In this document: positions 1 through 6,760 of the stretch, in pieces | Position numbering within the stretch: the stretch's first letter is position 1 | Layout: the number at the start of each line of letters is the position of its first letter | From: BOG-908 sp964242035 | GTDB taxonomy: Bacteria; Pseudomonadota; Alphaproteobacteria; Acetobacterales; Acetobacteraceae | Direction of reading: 5' to 3' | DNA: 12,024 nucleotides | Assembly (NCBI GenBank): GCA_964242035.1 | Contig: CAXTCL010000116.1 | Coordinates: forward strand, 1-12,024 | The notes under the pieces: generated by a model | Seen by the model: only the letters and a program-made list of their open reading frames with translations | Told to the model about the DNA's origin: nothing | The model's database searches: none | Made by a program: the position numbers and the translations under genes

Positions 1-1297
1 GCAGTGGGTGCGGCCGGTTCGAGTGAGCTGCGTGGCGGAGGTGGCGGGGTTTGCACGGGTGGCGGGGGCTTGGCTGGGTGTGCTGGCGGGGGGCGATGTG
101 CTGGCGGCGCATGCTGTGGGGTGTTTTGCCCGGGCGATACGGGGGGCGCCGGATAGGGCTGGGTTTTACGGCGATGCGGACTGCCTGGTTGGGGGCGAGC
201 GTGCGGCGCCGTTGTTCAAGCCTGGGGCTGATCCCTGGCTGGCGCGTAGCGGGTTGCTGGGGGTTGGTGCGTATGCGGTGCATCCGGACGGGGTGGCCGG
301 TGGGTCGGCCGAGGGGTTCGGGCACGTGCCTTTCGTGCTGACGCATGTGACTGGCGTGCGGGTGGTGCCGGTGGGGCTGCCTGTTGTGCCGGCTGGCGCG
401 TGGCCGAAGGTCAGCATCGTTGTTCCGACGTCAGGGCGGGCGGCGCATGTGTTGCGGTGTTTGCGTGGTGTGCTGGCGGGGACGGACTATCCGAATTTCG
501 AGGTGGTGCTTGCGGTTTCGCGGCGCGAGCGGGGCGATCGGGTGCAGGCGCGGACCCTGGCTGTGGCGGAGGGTTTGCCGGGCGTGCGGGTGCTGGATCT
601 GGGCATGACCGCGTTCAATTATTCCGCGGTGAACAACGCCGCGGTGCGCGAGAGCGATGGTGCGCTGGTTCTGCTGCTGAACGACGACGTGCGGCCGGTG
701 CGCAGGGATTGGCTGCGGCGCATGGTGGCGGCGACGCAAGGGGTGGCGCTGCGGGCGGACATCGTGGGGGCGCGGCTGCTGTATGGCAACGGGGCCGTGC
801 AGCATGGCGGCGTGATCCTGGGGCTGGCGCATCTGTGCGAGCATGCGTTCCGGCTGACGGCGCGCGGCGACGGCGGGCCGCACGGGATCGCGCTGCTGGA
901 CAGGCAGGTCTCCGCGGTGACGGCGGCCTGCCTGCTGGTGCGGCGCACGGTGTGGGACGCGGTGGGCGGGATGGACACGGCATTTGCGATTGCGCTGAAC
1001 GACGTGGATTTCTGCTTGCGGGCCCGGGCGGCGGGGGCGATTGTTACCATGTTGGCGTCGGTGGAACTGTATCATTACGAGGGGGCATCGCTGGGGCGGC
1101 ATTACAGCGGCGCCAGGGCAGCGCTGGAAGCGGTGGAAGTGCGACTTTTGCGGAACACCTGGCAATCTGCGATTGCAGCAGATCCTTTCTACAACCTGCA
1201 GGCGTCCCTCGAGGTGGGACGGGAGTTCACGCCGGCATTTCCGCCGCGCCTGACACCGTTTAGCTGGATACGTGGCGAGGATGCAGCACTGCGCTGA
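1..1297 (+). CDS. GT2-family glycosyltransferase, 5'-partial
   Basis: This likely transfers a sugar from a nucleotide-sugar onto a surface polysaccharide (O-antigen, capsule or exopolysaccharide). The frame is open to the left edge, so the gene probably begins outside the window; numbering here is from a GTG at position 8. A GT-A domain starts near residue 134 (VSIVVPTSGR). It continues through FNYSAVNNAAV (about 203-213), the metal/nucleotide-sugar-binding NDDV (225-228), and NDVDFCLRARAAG (331-343), typical of COG1216-type enzymes. It ends with an HYEGASLG motif near 356-363. The 130 residues before it hold a sequence like the end of another GT2 unit (YGDADCL...APLFKPGADPWL), where related multidomain enzymes have YxDEDK...PxFKPDW. 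The full protein is therefore probably larger with a degenerate first domain. No signal peptide or membrane segment is visible. The substrate cannot be predicted. A HU gene follows after a 206-nt gap. Confidence 0.85.
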   Translation, partial: QWVRPVRVSCVAEVAGFARVAGAWLGVLAGGDVLAAHAVGCFARAIRGAPDRAGFYGDADCLVGGERAAPLFKPGADPWLARSGLLGVGAYAVHPDGVAGGSAEGFGHVPFVLTHVTGVRVVPVGLPVVPAGAWPKVSIVVPTSGRAAHVLRCLRGVLAGTDYPNFEVVLAVSRRERGDRVQARTLAVAEGLPGVRVLDLGMTAFNYSAVNNAAVRESDGALVLLLNDDVRPVRRDWLRRMVAATQGVALRADIVGARLLYGNGAVQHGGVILGLAHLCEHAFRLTARGDGGPHGIALLDRQVSAVTAACLLVRRTVWDAVGGMDTAFAIALNDVDFCLRARAAGAIVTMLASVELYHYEGASLGRHYSGARAALEAVEVRLLRNTWQSAIAADPFYNLQASLEVGREFTPAFPPRLTPFSWIRGEDAALR

Positions 1298-1312
1298 CGA
1301 TTTTGCAAGGCG

Positions 1313-1351
1313 GTGTTGCGCGCGGTGGCGGAACCACGTATTGCGCAACAC
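1313..1351. repeat. 9-bp inverted repeat downstream of the glycosyltransferase
   Basis: GTGTTGCGC (1313-1321) is perfectly complementary to GCGCAACAC (1343-1351). The 21-nt loop contains a further GTGG/CCAC stem. It lies 15 nt after the glycosyltransferase stop codon. No T-run follows, so a classic intrinsic terminator is not supported; it may be a 3'-end stabilising or Rho-associated structure. The rest of 1298-1503 shows no coding signal and must hold the HU promoter, which I could not pin down. Confidence 0.5.
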
Positions 1352-1503
1352 GAAAGGTTGATGCTGCTGGAGTCGCGTGAGGGGGTGGTGTCGCAGGGGG
1401 TTCCTGGCGCTGCCGGCCGCCCGTCACGTGCATGTCCGGCGTTTTTGCCAATCATCGGTGACCGCGCACCCGGCCGGTGCAACAGAGGAGTTCGACCACC
1501 ATC

Positions 1504-1773
1504 ATGAGCAAAGCCTTCATTGCCGGCGTCATCCAGGAAAGCACCGAATGCACGGGTGTGGCTGCCAACGCGGCTGCCGGCACGCTGATCGACGCGATCG
1601 TCAAGCAGCTGAAGAAGGAGGGCGGGTTTACGCTGCCGTCTTTCGGCACGTTCACGGTGCGCAAGACAAAGGCGCGCAAGGCGATGAATCCTCGGACGGG
1701 CGAGCCGGTGAAGGTGAAGGCGGGCAAGACGGTGCGGTTCAAGGCCAGCCCGAATTTGAAGAAGGCGGTTTAA
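1504..1773 (+). CDS. HU-family histone-like DNA-binding protein
   Basis: This is a nucleoid-associated protein expected to dimerise, bend DNA and compact the chromosome. The 89-residue length is normal for HU. The N-terminal part (residues 1-40) is the helical dimerisation region. It is followed by FTLPSFGTFTVRKTKAR (42-58) and the beta-arm motif NPRTGE (62-67), with the proline (P63) that intercalates into DNA in this family. The sequence ends VRFKASPNLKKAV, as HU proteins do. The ATG at 1504 is chosen because AGAGGAG (1484-1490) lies upstream and the protein then begins at the normal HU N-terminus. An in-frame GTG at 1477 would add nine residues and has no support. The N-terminal MSKAFIAGVIQES differs from the usual HU start, so it may be a secondary HU paralogue. 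A large inverted repeat begins 7 nt after its stop. Confidence 0.92.
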   Translation: MSKAFIAGVIQESTECTGVAANAAAGTLIDAIVKQLKKEGGFTLPSFGTFTVRKTKARKAMNPRTGEPVKVKAGKTVRFKASPNLKKAV

Positions 1774-1780
1774 GTAAAGC

Positions 1781-1905
1781 AAGGCCTTCTTTTCTGAAGA
1801 AAAGAAGCAAAAGACTTTTGACTTCGCTGTCGCGGACTCGCCGGAAAGGTCCGCGACAGCGGAGTCAAAAGTTTTTTGCTTCTTTTTTTCAAAAAAGAAG
1901 GCCTT
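1781..1905. repeat. Repeat element A: giant inverted repeat with terminator-like core
   Basis: Two 57-nt arms (1781-1837 and 1849-1905) are complementary at all but four positions around an 11-nt loop. Each arm starts with AAGGCCTTCTTTT, passes through an A-rich block and CTTTTGACT, and ends in GC-rich CGCTGTCGCGGAC. The GC-rich inner stem followed by AAAAGTTTTTTGC (from 1867) resembles an intrinsic terminator, so it probably ends HU transcription and could act in both directions. The right arm ends 11 nt before the ribosome binding site of the next gene, so that gene's promoter would have to lie in or very close to the element. It shares modules with the elements at 2593, 6761, 9491 and 10693. 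Confidence 0.9.
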
Positions 1906-1927
1906 TCTTTCTTTTGTAGGAGCACAC

Positions 1928-2566
1928 GTGGCCGATTTGAAAGTGGCGGTGGTGCAAGTGACGGCAATTCAGCAGAATTGCACGCTTATCACCGATGCCG
2001 CGAGCGGGCAGACGGCGATCGTCGATCCTGGCGGTGATGTGGACAGGATCGTGGCGGCGCTTAATGCGAACGCGTTGCTGCCGGCGGCGATCTGGCTGAC
2101 GCATGGGCATCTGGATCATGCGGGCGGGGCGGCCGAGCTTGCGGAGCGGCTGGGGCTGGAGATCGTGGGGCCTGACGCGCGCGATGCGATGCTGCTGGGC
2201 AGTATAGCGGAGCAGGCGGCGGGATATGGGCTGACGGGGCTGCGCGATTGTACGCCGGACCGGTATCTGCGTGAGGGCGATACCGTTTCGGTGGGCGGGC
2301 AGGTGTTCGAGGTTCTGCATTGCCCGGGGCATACGCCGGGGCATGTGGTGTTCGTGAACAGGGCGGCCCGGTTTGCGCAGGTGGGCGACGTGTTGTTTGC
2401 GGGGTCAGTGGGGCGTACGGATTTCGCTTACGGCGACCATGCGGCGTTGATCTCTTCGATCAGGACGAAGCTTTTGCCGCTGGGCGATGATGTGCGTTTT
2501 GTTTGTGGGCATGGGCCGGCTTCGTCTATCGGGGCGGAGCGGGTGGGTAATCCGTTTCTTCAGTGA
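1928..2566 (+). CDS. MBL-fold hydrolase, glyoxalase-II-like (YcbL type)
   Basis: This is probably a cytoplasmic thioester hydrolase of the hydroxyacylglutathione-hydrolase (glyoxalase II) group, cleaving S-acyl-glutathione-type substrates. The metal-binding signature THGHLDH occupies residues 58-64. CPGHTPGH (132-139) supplies the next metal histidine, D154 in QVGDVLF bridges the two metals, and CGHGP (193-197, H195) supplies the last ligand. At 212 residues it is the short form without the C-terminal substrate domain of classical GloB, as in E. coli YcbL. The GTG start at 1928 is preceded by TAGGAG (1917-1922) at good spacing, and no in-frame ATG fits better. There is no signal peptide. The sequence THGHLDH argues against the ETHE1 persulfide dioxygenase family, although a sulfur-related role would suit the neighbourhood. 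Substrate is uncertain. Confidence 0.88.
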   Translation: MADLKVAVVQVTAIQQNCTLITDAASGQTAIVDPGGDVDRIVAALNANALLPAAIWLTHGHLDHAGGAAELAERLGLEIVGPDARDAMLLGSIAEQAAGYGLTGLRDCTPDRYLREGDTVSVGGQVFEVLHCPGHTPGHVVFVNRAARFAQVGDVLFAGSVGRTDFAYGDHAALISSIRTKLLPLGDDVRFVCGHGPASSIGAERVGNPFLQ

Positions 2567-2592
2567 AGCGGGGCTTGGGATCGCAGAGAGGG

Positions 2593-2815
2593 AAGGCCTT
2601 CTTTTTCGAGAAAGAAAAAGAAGCAAAAGCTTTTGCTTGCGCTGTCGCGGGAGGCTGACCTGTGCGCTTCACCGACGGGTTGCGGGGCAGGTGACGGACT
2701 GAAAGCTTTTGTCCCTCGTATTTGCGGCAGCCGAGTATTCTCGGGAGAGGCGGACGCGCTGCAAATGCGCGGGAATAAAAGTTTTTTGCTTCTTTTTTTC
2801 AAAAAAGAAGGCCTT
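2593..2815. repeat. Repeat element B: composite inverted pair of AT-rich modules
   Basis: The left module begins AAGGCCTTCTTTTTC (2593) and runs to GCTGTCGCGG (2641-2650). The right module (about 2776-2815) is AAAAGTTTTTTGC through AAGAAGGCCTT. The roughly 125-nt spacer holds a nested imperfect inverted repeat (2706-2725 against 2761-2781) and the motif ATTTGCGGCAGCCGAGT (2720-2736), which recurs in element E. It lies between the convergent hydrolase gene and the minus-strand 73-residue ORF, so it is a likely bidirectional terminator. The remainder of 2567-2921 shows no other recognisable feature. Confidence 0.85.
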
Positions 2816-2921
2816 GCTTGCTTACCCATGCACGGAGCGTGAGATTACTGGCCGGATACACTCCGGGCGCATTGGAATTTGGTATGAGTACCCGGAGGCA
2901 ATGGCTGAGTTTACTTCCGCG

Positions 2922-3143
2922 CTAACGAACGGCTTGTCCACCGCCGGGGACTATGATGTCGAGCTCGTTGGCTTTGGCGTCCAGCATTTGGGTGCGGCGG
3001 AACATCCAGTCTTCGGCTTCGTCGCGGGTGGCGAAGGCGCCTTCGTCGTTGTCCATGGCGGTCTCGCCTATGCCGATGACGCTGTAGCGGCCGTTTGGCA
3101 GGGCTACGATCTGGAGCATTACGGATTGCGAGGTGTCGGACAT
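2922..3143 (-). CDS. Hypothetical 73-residue acidic protein
   Basis: I do not recognise a family. The predicted protein has an alternating hydrophobic start (MLQIVALPNGRYSVIGIGE, residues 9-27), then an acidic stretch and a predicted helix around RDEAEDWMFRRTQMLDAKA (40-58), suggesting a compact beta-hairpin-plus-helix fold. It has no signal peptide, membrane segment or cysteines. The ATG at 3143 is chosen because AGGAGA lies 8 nt upstream on the minus strand. The longer reading frame to 3239 runs through a hairpin repeat and has no such site. It lies 134 nt downstream of the sulfite reductase gene on the same strand. Co-transcription is possible, but a hairpin repeat sits between them. Coding status rests on the ribosome binding site and composition. 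Confidence 0.6.
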   Translation of the reverse strand: MSDTSQSVMLQIVALPNGRYSVIGIGETAMDNDEGAFATRDEAEDWMFRRTQMLDAKANELDIIVPGGGQAVR

Positions 3144-3214
3144 GGGGTGTGTCTCCTGGCGCTGGCGCGTGGAGACGTGACGTTTGATGGACGGGAAAGT
3201 TTTGGGGTGTGGTC

Positions 3215-3240
3215 GGTGGGATGCCAAAGCGCACCCCACC
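3215..3240. repeat. 26-nt hairpin repeat, copy 1
   Basis: GGTGGGATGC and GCACCCCACC form a 10-bp stem with one mismatch around the loop CAAAGC. It is followed by CCTACG and then GGCGACAGCGGAG (about 3249-3261). A second copy with the same downstream order lies at 6697. It is close to the 3' end of the minus-strand sulfite reductase gene, where it could help end transcription. A T-run (TTTTTTA, 3274-3280) overlaps that gene's stop codon. Confidence 0.75.
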
Positions 3241-3277
3241 CTACGGTTGGCGACAGCGGAGCAGACTGCTTGCTTTT

Positions 3278-4972
3278 TTAAGCGGCCGATTGGGCCTGGG
3301 GCATCAGGTTGAGGAGGGCGTCGCGGCCGAGGCGGGTGCAGAAGTTGCCGAAGCCTTCGTCTTGGGTGGCGGACCAGGCGGCGAAGAGGGGGTCGAAGAG
3401 GCTGATTACTTCGGCGTGGGGGACTTTTTCGAGGAGCTTGAAGCTCAGGCGGGTGCCTTCGAAGTCGCCGCCTACGTAGATGGCGTAGAAGCCGGGCATG
3501 CGGCCGACTATGCCGATGTCACCGGCGTAGGTGCGGGCGCAGCCGTTGGGGCAGCCGGTTATGCGTATGCTTATGCGCTGGGCGGCGAGGTTGTGGCGGG
3601 ACAGCAGGGCGTCGAAGCCGGCGACGATCTCGGGGTGCATGCGCTCGGCTTCGGTCAGCGCCAGGCCGCAGGTGGGGAGTGCGGGGCAGGAGAGCGCGAA
3701 TTGGGCCATGGGGGACATGGCCTGGGCTGGGGTGACGCCGTGTTCGGCCAGCAGGGTGTCTATGGCTTGGCGGTTGGCGGGGTCTATGTCGGTGAGCAGG
3801 ACGTCCTGCTGTGGGGTCATCGTGTAGTTGGGGGCGTAGCGTTCGCCGATGAGGCGCAGGGCGGTGCGCAGGCGGGCGCCTTCGGGCTGGGAGGGGCCGC
3901 CGTCGATGATGCGGCCGGCGGCGACGGGAACGCCGAGCCAGAGGTGGCCGTCGCCCTGCTCGTGCCAGCCGAGGATGTCTGGGACTTGCAGGGTCATCGG
4001 GCGCGGGTCGGGCAGGGGGCGGCCGTAATAGGTGGCCAGCGTGTCGCGTATCCAGGGGAGGCCCATGTCGTCGACGACGTATTTCAGGCGGGCGCGGCGG
4101 CGGTTTGTGCGGTCGCCGTGGTCGCGCTGGAGCTTGATCACCGCTTCCACGATGGGGATGAGGTCGGTGGGCGGGACGAAGGCGATGGGGGTGGCGAGGC
4201 GGGGGTAGGTGCGGGGGTTGTTGTGGGTCATGCCCAGGCCGCCGCCGACGGCGATGTTGTAGCCTTCCAGGGTGTCGCCGTTGAAGATGGCGATTATGCC
4301 TAGGTCGTTGGTGAGGACGTCGATGGTGTTGTCGGCTGCGTGGGTTATGCCAACTTTGAATTTGCGGGGCAGGTAGGTGGGGCCGTAGAGGGGTTCCTCC
4401 TCTTCGGCGTTGGCGGACGGCGCTTCGTCGAGGAAGATCTCGTAGTAGGCGCGGGTTTTGGGTTTCAGGTGCTCGGACAGTAGGCGGGCATCGGACTCGA
4501 TGCGGGCCTGGCGGGCGTCGTGGATGGGGGTGGGGCTGGCCATGATGTTGCGGACGACGTCACCGCAGGCGGACATGGTGGTGAGCAGGGTGGTGTTTAT
4601 GTCGGCGATCGCGGGCTTCAGGTCGCCCTTGAGGATGCCGTGGAACTGGATGCCCTGGCGTACGGTGATGCGCAGCGAGCCGTTGGCGCGGGTGTCTGCC
4701 AGGTGGTCGAAATAGAGATATTGGGCGGTGGTCATGCGGCCGCCGGGCATGCGGCAGCGTAGCATGAACTGGTATTCCTTCTCCTCGCCGTGCTGCTTGC
4801 GGGCGGTGGCGGTGTCGCGGTCGAACTGCTCGTAGCTGCCGTGGAATTTCAGGAGCTGGTAGGCGTCTTCGCTGACCTGGATGCCGCCTTCGGACAGCTC
4901 TCGGGCCAGGGTGCCGCGCAGGCGGTGGCTCTCCGTCTTGAGCAATTCTACAGCGGACAGCTTGGCGGTCAT
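3278..4972 (-). CDS. cysI: Assimilatory sulfite reductase hemoprotein (beta subunit)
   Basis: This carries out the six-electron reduction of sulfite to sulfide in the cytoplasm, using siroheme coupled to a 4Fe-4S cluster. The 564 residues match the length of E. coli CysI and align from near the start (ESHRLRGTLARELSEGG). Substrate-binding positives are visible in LRCRMPGG (71-78), RNIMASP (141-147) and LPRKFK (201-206). Cluster and siroheme ligands are CPALPTC (C429, C435) and CPNGC (C474, C478). An ATG at 4972 with GAGG 6 nt upstream supports the start. No CysJ flavoprotein, CysH or siroheme-synthesis gene is adjacent, so its electron donor (CysJ-like or ferredoxin) is unknown. Nitrite reductase is the main alternative in this family, but the overall match to CysI is better. 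A short hairpin (CGGGA 4982-4986, TCCCG 4994-4998) sits directly upstream of the ribosome binding site. Confidence 0.93.
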   Translation of the reverse strand: MTAKLSAVELLKTESHRLRGTLARELSEGGIQVSEDAYQLLKFHGSYEQFDRDTATARKQHGEEKEYQFMLRCRMPGGRMTTAQYLYFDHLADTRANGSLRITVRQGIQFHGILKGDLKPAIADINTTLLTTMSACGDVVRNIMASPTPIHDARQARIESDARLLSEHLKPKTRAYYEIFLDEAPSANAEEEEPLYGPTYLPRKFKVGITHAADNTIDVLTNDLGIIAIFNGDTLEGYNIAVGGGLGMTHNNPRTYPRLATPIAFVPPTDLIPIVEAVIKLQRDHGDRTNRRRARLKYVVDDMGLPWIRDTLATYYGRPLPDPRPMTLQVPDILGWHEQGDGHLWLGVPVAAGRIIDGGPSQPEGARLRTALRLIGERYAPNYTMTPQQDVLLTDIDPANRQAIDTLLAEHGVTPAQAMSPMAQFALSCPALPTCGLALTEAERMHPEIVAGFDALLSRHNLAAQRISIRITGCPNGCARTYAGDIGIVGRMPGFYAIYVGGDFEGTRLSFKLLEKVPHAEVISLFDPLFAAWSATQDEGFGNFCTRLGRDALLNLMPQAQSAA

Positions 4973-5316
4973 GGCGGGCCTCGGGAATTACGCTCCCGGA
5001 TAACGTGGAATGGCGGCGGGGGAAAGCAAGCGAGAGGGTGTTTTTTGGCGGGGCGTGGCCCGGCGCGGTGTTTGGCCGGTGGGTGAACAGGGCTGTTCGG
5101 CGGCGGCCGCGATCGGCCAGCCGAGGCCAGGCCTGCCTGGCTTTCAGTCTGGGCAACCTGCCCGGCGGGTTCTCCAGGTTTTGGATGCTTGCGGGCGGGT
5201 TTCGCCGGCAGACGGCGGGGCATGGTCTTTCACGGAGACGTGTGAGCACCCGGGCGAACATTTCGTTATCACTGGCGTCTATTCCGAGATCATTACTTTT
5301 AGTTACTGGGTGCCCG
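4973..5316. other. Divergent intergenic region between cysI and the GH16 gene
   Basis: This 344-nt stretch must hold the promoters of both flanking genes. Visible structure includes a 5-bp hairpin before cysI (4982-4998) and a small palindrome, GGCCG/CGGCC (5105-5118). A distinctly AT-richer patch (about 5255-5310) lies just before the GH16 gene and is the best promoter candidate for it. I see no convincing -35/-10 pair, riboswitch or small RNA. An in-frame GTG at 5242 gives an alternative start for the GH16 gene. Confidence 0.5.
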
Positions 5317-6498
5317 ATGTTCCTCGACCTCTCCGCCTATCACATGACCTACGACCAGGAATTCTCGTCCGGTGCTCCGGTGACCGTCTCCCCTGATGGA
5401 AATGGGACGACGTTCAAGACGCAGTTTGACTGGGGTGGCCGCTATAATCCCTCGAACCATGAGGCGGAGTTCTATTCCGATCCGGCGTTCGCGGTGAACC
5501 CGTTCAGCATGCAGAAGGGGGAGTTCACGATCACGGCGGCGCCGGCGCCCGATCCCTCCTTTTACGGCGGACAGCCTTACACGTCCGGCCTGATCACGAC
5601 GCAGAATACCTTCTCTCAGCATGGCGGGTATTTCGAGGTGCGGGCGCAGGTTCCTGGCAAGCAGGGGCTGTGGGGCGCGTTCTGGATGCTGCCGACGACG
5701 CTGAGTGACTATCCGGAGATGGACATCCTCGAGGATCCGAACCTTGGGTCCAAGGGGCTGTATTTCCTGCACGCCACGGCGCCCACCGACAGCAATGGCG
5801 GCTTTGTGCAGAGCGGGACGGCGATCTACAAGGGCTATCACCAATATGGCGTCGAGTGGAACGACCAGACGGTCACGTTCTATTTCGACCACAAGGCGAT
5901 CGCGGAGTATCCGACGCCGCCGGAATTTGCGTCCCTGAACATGTACCTGCTGCTGAACCTGGCTGTGGGCGGTCCTGGGAGCTGGCCGGGTGCCGCACCT
6001 GCCGCGTCGATCCCTGCCGAGTATAAGATAGATTACATACGGGCGTTCTCGAACAATGCGGCTGACCCTGTGGTGGCGCAGCAGGCGATCTCCTCGCCGG
6101 ACACGGTCGACACGACGCCTTCCTACGTGACGCCTTTGGCGCCCGACGTGGTGACCGGCACCGGGCCTGCCGCGCTGGTGCTGTCCATGTCGGAAGACTA
6201 TTACGCCCACGATGCGAAATTCGTCGTGGCGATCGACGGGGCTGCGATACCTGGCGTGTTCGAAGCGGTTGCGCAGAAGTCGAAGGGCCAGAGCCAGAGG
6301 TTTCTGTTCTATGGCACCTATGCTCCGGGTGTGCATACGGTGACGGTGACTTACATCAACAACCTGCCTGCGGCCGCGGCTTACATGAGCCGTAAGCTGT
6401 ATTTCGATGGCATGGCGATGAATGGGGTGCCGAGCGTGGATCTGGCACCCGTGGCACTTCGTGGCGGACAGCACACTATGAGTTTTGTAGCGCCTTGA
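5317..6498 (+). CDS. GH16 glycoside hydrolase with C-terminal CBM60-like domain
   Basis: This is probably an endo-beta-glucanase or related endoglycanase that cuts a beta-linked polysaccharide, either the cell's own exopolysaccharide or an external glucan. The GH16 domain covers about residues 8-245. It contains the retaining-enzyme signature ExDxxE as EMDILE (nucleophile E134, acid/base E139), preceded by GLWGAFWMLP and followed by the family beta-strands YHQYGVEW and LNLAVGG. After a linker rich in P, T and V (about 250-279), residues 280-370 (GTGPAALVLSMSEDYY to KLYFDGMAMNG) resemble the calcium-dependent CBM60/CBM36 xylan-binding fold. From the ATG the protein has 393 residues and no signal peptide. 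Such enzymes are sometimes exported by type I secretion, but no RTX repeats are present. The ATG has no good ribosome binding site. A GTG at 5242 with GGAG upstream would add 25 residues ending in a lipobox-like VTGC. Specificity is unresolved. Confidence 0.88.
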   Translation: MFLDLSAYHMTYDQEFSSGAPVTVSPDGNGTTFKTQFDWGGRYNPSNHEAEFYSDPAFAVNPFSMQKGEFTITAAPAPDPSFYGGQPYTSGLITTQNTFSQHGGYFEVRAQVPGKQGLWGAFWMLPTTLSDYPEMDILEDPNLGSKGLYFLHATAPTDSNGGFVQSGTAIYKGYHQYGVEWNDQTVTFYFDHKAIAEYPTPPEFASLNMYLLLNLAVGGPGSWPGAAPAASIPAEYKIDYIRAFSNNAADPVVAQQAISSPDTVDTTPSYVTPLAPDVVTGTGPAALVLSMSEDYYAHDAKFVVAIDGAAIPGVFEAVAQKSKGQSQRFLFYGTYAPGVHTVTVTYINNLPAAAAYMSRKLYFDGMAMNGVPSVDLAPVALRGGQHTMSFVAP

Positions 6499-6533
6499 TG
6501 CCGAAAGGGGACGTCTTGATCTGTAGCAAGCAT

Positions 6534-6606
6534 GGGGCTCTGCCCCAAACCCCGTCGTGCGAAGCACGCATTCGCGTGACGGGGCCCCTTGAGGCCCCGG
6601 ACCCCC
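6534..6606. repeat. Cluster of GC-rich hairpins after the GH16 gene
   Basis: Several stems are packed together: GGGGC/GCCCC (6534-6546), CCCCGTC/GACGGGG (6550-6556 with 6578-6584, enclosing GTGC/GCAC), and GGGGCC/GGCCCC (6581-6598). Two stems share bases, so alternative folds are possible. The GGGGCTCTGCCCCAAACCCC type of sequence is, from memory, a common intergenic element in alphaproteobacteria. It begins 36 nt after the GH16 stop and could stabilise or end that transcript. No T-run follows. The heptamer GGGGACG recurs at 6507, 6615 and 6635 around it. Confidence 0.65.
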
Positions 6607-6696
6607 ACCTGTTTGGGGACGTTACTTAGGTTTTGGGGACGATTCTCTTTGAGGAGTCCCGGGCCGAACCGCGAGAGCTTGGTTGGACGCTTGGTT

Positions 6697-6722
6697 GGTG
6701 GGGTGCCAAAGCGCACCCCACC
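6697..6722. repeat. 26-nt hairpin repeat, copy 2
   Basis: GGTGGGGTGC and GCACCCCACC form a perfect 10-bp stem with loop CAAAGC. It differs from the copy at 3215 at one base, and that change makes this stem perfect. As in copy 1, CCTACG follows, then GGCGACAGCGG (about 6748-6758). Here the sequence leads directly into an AT-rich module (element C). It lies between the convergent GH16 and Rrf2 genes. Confidence 0.8.
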
Positions 6723-6760
6723 CTACGACGGGCGTTTGTGGTGAGTCGGCGACAGCGGGG

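Noticed and set aside
400..1263. Long open frame of 287 codons overlapping the glycosyltransferase on the plus strand
   Set aside because: Rich in Gly, Ala and Arg with no motif; it shadows a frame that has clear GT2 motifs.
1298..1503. Small ORF at 1313-1507 between the glycosyltransferase and HU genes
   Set aside because: It overlaps the inverted repeat and the HU ribosome binding site and shows no family resemblance.
1770..1967. Small ORFs with Lys/Leu/Ser/Phe-rich text (SFLKKRSKKLL-like) at several intergenic sites
   Set aside because: They are translations of the AT-rich hairpin repeats, occur in both orientations, and lack ribosome binding sites of their own.
2593..2815. Possible CRISPR array or tandem repeat
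   Set aside because: The repeats are inverted pairs dispersed over the window with irregular spacers, not a regular direct-repeat array.
3209..4303. 364-codon plus-strand open frame antisense to cysI
   Set aside because: Low-complexity Gly/Ala/Val composition from GC-rich antisense reading; cysI on the other strand has all its cofactor ligands.
5299..6567. 422-codon minus-strand open frame
   Set aside because: Arg/His-rich antisense of the GH16 gene; no domain recognised.
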